From Antedon mediterranea (Eukaryota > Echinodermata > Crinoidea > Comatulida > Antedonidae): a stretch of 64,000 nt of DNA. This document shows, one piece after another, positions 54,932-62,316 of the stretch. Positions within the stretch are counted from its first letter, which is position 1, and each line of letters opens with the position of its first letter. The notes under the pieces were generated by a model. The model was not told the origin of the DNA. It ran no database searches and saw only the letters and a list, made by a program, of their open reading frames with translations. Position numbers and translations under genes: made by a program. The stretch is taken from assembly GCF_964355755.1 (NCBI RefSeq), contig NC_092678.1, positions 2,877,922 through 2,941,921 of the forward strand. Reading direction: 5' to 3'.

Positions 54932-55912
54932 TGGTTGATAACAACATTTATGAAGGTGTGTAACTATCAAGAAAATAAATGCAACATTATATATATAACA
55001 TCAATCAAGTTGATATTTATAAACTTTTTAGATTTTTTATTTGACTACAGTGCATATATTTTAGTCAAGAATTATCTTATTGGATATTTGATAATTATGC
55101 AGAAGACTTTTCTTTGAGCAGTCACTTTAAATTTGAATTATTTAAAATTCATTTTATCAACAATTGTATTGCTACTGCTATAAAAATTACTCAATCAATT
55201 ACTTGATTACAGTTACACTTGTTCACCTCAATTGTGTTTTTAAAAAAGGTCATTAAAGAACTTTCTATGAAATACAAAATCTAGAATAAAAATAAAAGTA
55301 CACAAGTTGCTTTATCTAATTTGTAATATTTGTGGAGAAATCATAACTATCTATTAAAGATTATTATAGGAACAAGTAAATTTCCAAAGAATAGAACGAT
55401 ATTATATTATTTATTGTTTTAATCATGCTGTATTCATAGGCGCTATATGTTCCTTGTTTCAAATTACCCCATTCAGGTATATGACCTTAGACATTCAATT
55501 TTATAGATAATCCTAAGCAGCAACAATGTATTGTAATGATATTATAGTTTATCTATTTGACTGAATACATCGGTCTGTGAATATATATTCCATACTATTA
55601 TTAGGGCAACATCGTGTAAACAAAAGCAGATAAAAGAAGAACTACAGTTTTGTTTAGTAAATAAACATGTAAAAGGCTCAGCGAAGTATACTCAATTTTG
55701 TATATTCTTTGCGAATAAACAAAATGCTAAGTTCCTAAGCAGAAAAAGACATAATGAATTGGATTAAGAATACACTTATTGGATTTAAATACAATTTAAT
55801 AAATCGCTACAGATAAAAAAAAAGTATTTGTAAAGTAACAAATATTTATTTCAGAGAAAATGTTTAAGACACTTAATTATTCAAAACTTTTATTCTACAT
55901 TAATGGAATATT
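54932..55912. other. Spacer between genes 6 and 7
   Basis: Bases 55,600-55,720 match 61,945-62,030 upstream of gene 9. No gene is visible; the 60-codon frame at 54,935 is the out-of-frame remainder of the gene 6 end. Confidence 0.45.
55651..55667. promoter_or_regulatory. Forkhead-like inverted pair upstream of gene 7
   Basis: TGTTTAGTAAATAAACA contains TGTTTA and TAAACA as an inverted pair, the known forkhead core. The same 17 bp occur upstream of gene 9 within a longer conserved block. Confidence 0.35.
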
Positions 55913-55926
55913 CCACTTAAGGAAGT
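55904..55926 (+). promoter_or_regulatory. Promoter block of gene 7
   Basis: A perfect palindrome TGGAATATTCCA is followed by CTTAAGGAAGT, with GGAAGT 63 bp before the ATG. Gene 9 has the same arrangement. Confidence 0.5.
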
Positions 55927-55983
55927 TAACTTTAAATATCAAAAAATCTGCGAATTAAGCATAAATGATCACAAATTGCAGTC

Positions 55984-57137
55984 ATGGTGGGAAATATTCT
56001 TGTTAACATTTTGTGGTTTCTCTGTCTCATAACGTACACTGTGGCAACAACCCAACAAGAACCTAGACAACTGACTGAAGGTGACATAATTGACCTTAAA
56101 TGCACTGATCAAACTTTTCCTGAGAAACATTACATCATCTGGTATAGAAGAAGTTACTATACTGGAAACAAAACAGAGATTTACAGAAATGGAATGCTAT
56201 TAACCTCTGACCTTGGACAAGAAGCATTGGCATACTCACTCAACAACTCCACTGAAATTGAACTTACAATATCAATCGCAAGAGGGCTTGGACAATTCCT
56301 TCACTTAAATAAGTATGAATGTGAAGTAATAGCAACTAGTTCTGGCAACAAATTAATTGATAGAACTGATCATGTCCTTCTGTTTATACAATATCCACCA
56401 CCAGCACCCTATCCCCTTTGTACTGCTACTGGTTACTAGGGAGATTTAATTGGACAAAATGTTATCCTGACCTGTACAACACAGCCAGGTAATCCACCAA
56501 TAAGCATTCAATGGTGGAGAAATGATTTAATGGCTTTGCATAGAGACATATCATACCTTGAATCCGAGAGATTTACAGAATACTCATTGGACTATACCTT
56601 TATTCTTCAACAAGAAGATTTTGAGGCAACATACCAATGTAGGGTCACATGGATGGAGGATGTTGCAAGATGTACAGTAAATGAAACACTTCAGTCAACA
56701 ACAACAGAACCAGACAAATTGACAAAACAAACAGTGAAACTAGACATCAAACAAGCAAAAACACATTAATTACAACAATCTTTCGTACAAATTTTAAAAT
56801 GGAGGATTCTACGACTTCTTTAAAGTTTTTGACCATGGGATTGTCTCTTGGTGCAGTTATTGTTCTTCTTCTAATACTCCTAATAATCTCATTACTGTAC
56901 AAGAGAAATCAGATGCCAAACAATGGTGATCAAATATTGGCAGGTGTCACTGAAGTAATGGACACACACCCAAGTGAAACAGAATACATCTATGATGATG
57001 TTGCTGAAGCAGAACATGTCTATAATAATGTTACAGCAGATATGAACAAAGAGCATGTCTATTACAATTGTCCAAGAGATACAGTTTACATCACTACTAA
57101 CACATATGACGAAAAACAAGATGTAGAAGATTCATAA
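55984..57137 (+). pseudogene. Gene 7: two-Ig receptor pseudogene (stop in Ig2 entry, stalk deleted, frameshift)
   Basis: The frame starts at 55,984 with a signal peptide and a complete Ig1. It meets TAG at 56,437-56,439 where paralogues have CAG (GYQ). The same frame continues through Ig2 to TAA at 56,767. The transmembrane segment and tail lie in another frame from about 56,760 to 57,137. Compared with gene 9 most of the stalk is missing, and the deletion junction probably caused the frameshift. The remaining type A tail is well preserved (EYIYDDV, HVYNNV, HVYYN, VYITT), so inactivation is recent. Splicing around the lesions is possible but no donor/acceptor pair stands out. Confidence 0.8.
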
Positions 57138-57153
57138 GCTGGGATTTCTGTAA

Positions 57154-57315
57154 GCTCTGTCTACACTTTCAAACTAATCTTACAAAAAAAGTTTGATGTG
57201 CCCAAATATGATAGTGATATGCTCAAATATGGTAGTGATATGATATCATAATGTCCAAATATGGGCTCATCTCATTTTTTTGTCACATAAAGTCTGATTG
57301 TGTAGACAGAGTTTA
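57154..57315. mobile_element. Small inverted-repeat element (MITE) after gene 7
   Basis: CTCTGTCTACAC at the left and GTGTAGACAGAG at the right are inverted ends. The core has repeated AAATATGGTAGTGATATG. A decayed relative lies at 555-695. It starts 16 bp after the gene 7 stop. Confidence 0.75.
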
Positions 57316-58389
57316 AGACAAACTAACCTAATAAGTCTTTTGGATTTGTCACTCGGCATTAAATGATATTAATAATTATCTAAAACACTTGTCTGTCAAA
57401 ATCACAATAACATTACTCATATCAACAAATTTCAAATTATATTTGATTAGAGCATTTCAAACTCATTTTAATAATTGCTTACCCATTATAATATGTTTCT
57501 CACTTATTGTTTATTATTTATTTACTTTGGTGTTGTTACTGGGTGGTGGTTTAAAGTTTCTATCCTTATGTAAATTTATAATATCTTTTTGGAGGTTGCA
57601 GCCTTTGAATTAATGCTACAAAGTAATGGTTGATAACAAGATTTACGTAGTGGTGTAATATCAAGTAAAACAATAGAAAATATATGCAAATAAACAACAC
57701 TAAATAATGATATCAATGTATCTATTATATAATACCAATATTAGCTTGTGATCACTTTGGCATCTGAAATCACTGGTTTTCCCAAGTGCACTTATAAAAG
57801 CATATTATTTCAGTATGAAAGCTTTTCTTTTTTTGTAGATTGTTTTACATTTCTACATTTATTTACTTCAACATTGTTGCTGAATGGCTTAGATTTCCAA
57901 TCTTTCTGTCTACATTTTTATATATCTTATCATTATTATAGAGCTCCTGCTTTGTAAATTGATCCTGAAATTTCCATTTGTAGAACCATAATTATAAATA
58001 AATTTAACAACGCAGATTTTTTTGTGAAAAAAACTAAAATGTCCTCTCATGTATCCTCATCTCTGAAAATACTATATGTAAAAAAAATACATGACAATGG
58101 GTCTCATAAGTATATAACATTATTTTCTTAATCAATATTACTTCTATTTAATCCATAAATTAAATGAATGCATATATATTTTTGAAATTTAAATACATGC
58201 ATTCACATGTACTTTTAAATTTGGTGAACTGAAGTAGCAATACTTGTACTACAATTTGTGACTATTCTATTATATTTCTGCCAAGAATAAAGTTTAATAT
58301 TTAGCAAATGAATTAAATGCAAATTTAATTTTTGACTACAATTACAATTTGTTTTATTAAAAAAAAGGTATTTCTGAGGTATGGTAGAC
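57316..58389. other. Spacer between genes 7 and 8
   Basis: It is AT-rich with no recognised gene. Small frames at 57,389 and 57,748 are Phe/Leu/Ile-rich AT artefacts, although both contain a related LYLFTLVLL-type stretch that may reflect a local duplication. Confidence 0.4.
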
Positions 58390-58393
58390 AACT

Positions 58394-58805
58394 AAAGGTG
58401 CCCTTATGTTAAAAGGAAACTCAACTCAACTCAACTGAAAGGAACTAGTTGCGCTACAGCCCTTATGTCGACATTTTAAGCAACTGAACTAAAAGGAACT
58501 AGTGTGCGAACGCTTATGTCGACACAGGAACTGATCGTAACTAGTCATGGTTATCTTATGGCACACTAGGCGTGATTCGCATAAGAACCTGTATGCTACC
58601 TTATATGCTAAAATTGAACTTACGACTTACAGTAATTCAAAGTTTTCAGTTCCGCAAAAAGTAGAACAATTGAAAGCAACATGCTTATGTGGCATGTTTT
58701 GTGTGCCTTTCAGTTGTGGTTAGTTGAGGTGGGTTGCATTCAGTTGCTTGGAGCACTTATGTCGACACAGTTGAGTGGAGTTCTGTGTTGACATAAGGGC
58801 ATCTT
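58394..58805. mobile_element. 412-bp inverted-repeat element with 4-bp target duplication
   Basis: The left end AAAGGTGCCCTTATGT and right end ACATAAGGGCATCTT are inverted, followed inward by AACTCAACT-type sequence on both sides. AACT flanks both sides (58,390-58,393 and 58,806-58,809). TTATGTCGACA recurs inside. No coding capacity is present. Confidence 0.8.
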
Positions 58806-58809
58806 AACT

Positions 58810-59437
58810 GATAGATGTACTAACTAAATTCTAGAGTTTGTTAGGCCATGTCAAAAAGGTATTAAGGTTCATTTTTCATGCCTAAGCCTAGAAAACATAC
58901 TATTACTTGCCCTACAAAAGAGTCATTGCAATCATTCAATGCTATGATTATTTTCACTCGTCATTAAAAGATTGAACATTCAATCTTTCCAAAGATTAAC
59001 CATTCAATCTTTTCACTGTTGAAGTAAATCTTAGCCTTAATCTTATAAACATTCATTATTGGTTTAACGTTACTTGTTATGCCAAAATCAAACTACAGTA
59101 AAGATTATTGTGATATGTAAGAACATTAACAATATTTATACAATACTCAAATGTAAGGAAGTTATGATAATAATACATCCTGATTTGGTGATTTAGACAA
59201 AAAAATATTACTATGAATATTATATTATATTTCTTTCCGTGTGAGGAATATACCATTCTTCTAAAAAAATGAGTTGATATCTGTTAATTTAATATTTAAA
59301 TTGAACATTTTAAACAAATTATTTGTCTTTATTTTATCTTTTTGTTTAGCTTTTATAAACACACACTTTTTGATTATGATACATAGATACGTCCTAATGA
59401 TATAATATTAAAATTGTCTTGACAGTTTTGGTATATT
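58810..59437. other. Upstream flank of gene 8
   Basis: It is non-coding. It contains the distal block listed separately and DNA matching the region before gene 6 (GTGAGGAATATACCAT at 59,240 and 52,898). Confidence 0.5.
59155..59192 (+). promoter_or_regulatory. Distal conserved block upstream of gene 8
   Basis: AAGGAAGTTATGATAATAAT is followed by ACATCCTGATTTGGTGAT. It aligns with 52,784-52,820 upstream of gene 6; the first GGAA is kept and the second is changed to GGAT (reverse strand). Confidence 0.35.
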
Positions 59438-59451
59438 CCTTATAAGGAAGT
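59438..59451 (+). promoter_or_regulatory. Promoter block of gene 8 (CCTTATAAGGAAGT)
   Basis: A perfect CC(A/T)6GG overlaps AAGGAAGT, with GGAAGT 55 bp before the ATG. It is identical over 14 bp to gene 3. Confidence 0.55.
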
Positions 59452-59500
59452 TTAAAATATTATTACGTTTTGTAATAGAACATCAGATTAAACTGCAGTC

Positions 59501-61348
59501 ATGGTGGGAGGTAAATGTGTTGATGTTTTGTGGATTATTTCAATCATAATAAATGTACATCAGACAACTCAAGAGGAACCACCTAAAACTGTATATGCCA
59601 CAGAAGGTGATATATTGGACCTGAAATGTAATAATCAAGCGCTTATAGAAGAACATTATATCATCTGGTACAGAAAGGAAATACTGATTTACAGTAATGG
59701 GGCACTACTGACCTCTGACCTTGGACAAGAAGCACTGGCATACTCACTTAACAACTCAACTGAAGCTGAATTTACAATATCAATAAAAAAAGGACTTGGA
59801 CAATATCTTCATGAAAATAACTATAAATGTGCAGTTATAGAAACCAGTACTGGTGATACATTATTTTTAAATAATTACGGCTATCTGGTTGTAGCCTATG
59901 CCCCACCAGCACCATATCCTCTTTGTTCTGCTACCAGTTACCACAGTGATTCTATCGGACAAAATGTTACAATATCGTGTGTAACACAGCCAGGTAATCC
60001 AAGAATAAGCATTCAATGGTTGCAAGGTAATGCAAGTGTTACAAGTAAACGCTTAGGCTACAATGGTAAAAATAAATTTACAGTGTACTCATTGGACTAT
60101 ACCTTTACTCTTCAACAAGAAGATTTAGAGACAACATACCAATGTTGGGTCAAATGGAAGGAAGATGAAAAAACATGTATATTAGAGAAAACACTTCAGT
60201 CGACAACAGAAGAAGTAACACCAACAACATTGGAAAAATCAATCACACTAACAACAGAGACACTGACTACAATAACACCAAAGATATTGACTACACAAAC
60301 ACTAGAGACATCAACCACACCAACACCAGAGACATCGACCACACCAACACCAGAGAAATCGACTACAACACCAGAGATATTGACCACACCAACACCAGAG
60401 ACATCGACTACACTAACACCAGAGACATCGACTACACTAACACCAGAGACATCGACTACACCAACACTAGAGACATCGACTACACCAACACCAGAAAAAC
60501 TGACCTCATCAACAATAAAAAAGTTAACAACACTAAGGCCAGATACACTGACCACTTCAACACCAGAGATATTGACCACACTAACACCAAAGACATTGAC
60601 AACAAAAAAACTAGAAGAGACTGCTGCAAGTCTATCCAAATCCTTTGCAACAGATGAAATCCGTCAACATACATCAACACAACTCATGACTACCAAACGC
60701 ACTGAACAAACTTCTCAAAAAAGCGAGAGTATACTAATATATTTATTAGCAATTCTAGCTGTTATTTGTGCTTGCCTTGTAGTTCTTGTAATTTTTGTTG
60801 TCTTGAAGAAACGAGCTGAAAAAGGAAAGTCTAAAACAGATAGTGATAAAGTTCAGATGAAGTATTGGAAACAAAAGAAAGATCAGGATTCCAACGAAAG
60901 TCAGGGATTATACACAGAGGATAATCCGGTGTGTGATGGATCATCTTCAAAGGATCAACCAGAATTTATGCTACAACCAGAACTGAAGAAACCATCCGAC
61001 ACACAAAGTAGAAATGATACCTACGCTCAGGTAGTTCCAAAGTCAATGAGAAATGTGAATCAGCAGGATAATAAGATTGACTGTCCAACAGAGGTTGCCA
61101 AATTGCAGCAAGAGTCTGAAAATCCTTCAGAAGATGACAATGAAATTATTGATAACATCATTTATGAAGGTCTGACTGATGTTGCAAAATCACAGATCAA
61201 ATTACAGCAAGATAAGGAGGCAGAATTTCCATCAGAAGACGACCATGAAACGGTTGACAACAACATTTATGAAGGTGCAATTGACGTTGCAAAATCACAG
61301 AGCAAATTACAGCAAGCTAAGGAGACGAAATGTCCAAAAGAAGATTAG
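59501..61348 (+). CDS. Gene 8: two-Ig receptor with type B tail and an ITIM match
   Basis: This 615-residue protein has a signal peptide, Ig1 (C43, W56, C110; about ten residues shorter than relatives in the segment before EIYRNG), Ig2 (C160, W173, C215, flanking C142/C226), an octapeptide Thr/Pro stalk at 235-385 and a transmembrane segment at 411-435, then KKRAEKGK. Tail tyrosines include GLYTED (Y471), DTYAQV (Y508), IIYEGL (Y555) and NIYEGA (Y590). IIYEGL fits the ITIM consensus (I at -2, L at +3). The tail has two copies of a 40-residue YEG...VAKSQ unit, against one full copy in gene 6. AATAAA lies at 61,382, at the same relative place as in gene 6. Confidence 0.85.
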   Translation: MVGGKCVDVLWIISIIINVHQTTQEEPPKTVYATEGDILDLKCNNQALIEEHYIIWYRKEILIYSNGALLTSDLGQEALAYSLNNSTEAEFTISIKKGLGQYLHENNYKCAVIETSTGDTLFLNNYGYLVVAYAPPAPYPLCSATSYHSDSIGQNVTISCVTQPGNPRISIQWLQGNASVTSKRLGYNGKNKFTVYSLDYTFTLQQEDLETTYQCWVKWKEDEKTCILEKTLQSTTEEVTPTTLEKSITLTTETLTTITPKILTTQTLETSTTPTPETSTTPTPEKSTTTPEILTTPTPETSTTLTPETSTTLTPETSTTPTLETSTTPTPEKLTSSTIKKLTTLRPDTLTTSTPEILTTLTPKTLTTKKLEETAASLSKSFATDEIRQHTSTQLMTTKRTEQTSQKSESILIYLLAILAVICACLVVLVIFVVLKKRAEKGKSKTDSDKVQMKYWKQKKDQDSNESQGLYTEDNPVCDGSSSKDQPEFMLQPELKKPSDTQSRNDTYAQVVPKSMRNVNQQDNKIDCPTEVAKLQQESENPSEDDNEIIDNIIYEGLTDVAKSQIKLQQDKEAEFPSEDDHETVDNNIYEGAIDVAKSQSKLQQAKETKCPKED

Positions 61349-61860
61349 GAACGTGGGTAACTATCAAATAACACAATAGAAAATAAATTCACACAAACAA
61401 CAACACATGTGTTTATACAATTCTCAGACGTTTAATGTTGTGCTTATTTAACTACAGCACTTTTTTTGAGTGAAGAATTAGTTTGTTGGATATTTGCCAA
61501 CCTGTGGAATTGTGCAAAGACTTTTCTATGAGCATTCACTTTAACTTTCAATCATTTCAAACTTGTTTATTATGTAATTATTCCTTCATTTGATAAACAA
61601 TATTATTGCTACTGCTTGCTTTGTGCAATGGTACAATGTGTAACTTGCGGCAAAAAAACAAAATTAAATAAACAGGTCGAATATCTATTAAAAGATTGAT
61701 AGGAATCAAGTTTTCAGATGTAACAGTAAAATATCATATAAACAAATCAGGGTATTAGTTATACCTTTGACAACTTTATAGAGCATCCTTTTTCCGCAAT
61801 CAGCAATATATAACATTCCAATGATGTCATAATTTATATATGACTGAATGACTTATTGGT

Positions 61861-61912
61861 CTGCATTTAAACAGTGTATGGTATATAAATTCTATACACT
61901 GTTTAAATGCAG
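61861..61912. repeat. Perfect 19-bp inverted repeat with 14-nt loop
   Basis: CTGCATTTAAACAGTGTAT and its exact reverse complement. The homologous position upstream of gene 7 has no such hairpin. Confidence 0.85.
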
Positions 61913-61971
61913 AGCACCGTGTGATTAGTAAGACTTCCATACTAAGGCACATAAAAGAAGAACTACAGTTT

Positions 61972-61988
61972 TGTTTAGTAAATAAACA
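61972..61988. promoter_or_regulatory. Forkhead-like inverted pair upstream of gene 9
   Basis: TGTTTAGTAAATAAACA is identical to 55,651-55,667, about 330-345 bp before the start codon in both genes. Confidence 0.35.
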
Positions 61989-62236
61989 TGTTGGATACTC
62001 AGCGAAGTATACAATATTTAATGTATTATTTGCTAGTGAAACAAAATATCTTCTTATAGGAAAATAAATTCATTTAAAAAATAATTAATAGGGTTGAATT
62101 AACCATTATATTATAGATAAAATAAAATATATAATAAAATAATTAAACAAATTTATTGAATTTGTTTCTAAGAAAGTTAATTAGTATTTACAAATGTTAA
62201 TGTATTCTATATAAAATTGAATGTATTATATATTAA

Positions 62237-62259
62237 TGGAATATTCCATTCAAGGAAGT
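62237..62259 (+). promoter_or_regulatory. Promoter block of gene 9
   Basis: The palindrome TGGAATATTCCA is followed by TTCAAGGAAGT, with GGAAGT 63 bp before the ATG. It matches gene 7. Confidence 0.5.
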
Positions 62260-62316
62260 TCATTTCTAATAATAAAAGTTTCGCAATTATGCATTTGATG
62301 ATTATACATTGCCGTC

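Larger units (their letters stand above)
61349..62236. other. Spacer between genes 8 and 9
   Basis: It is non-coding. It holds the hairpin and forkhead-like pair listed separately. The block ATAAAAGAAGAACTACAGTT matches the region before gene 7. Confidence 0.5.
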
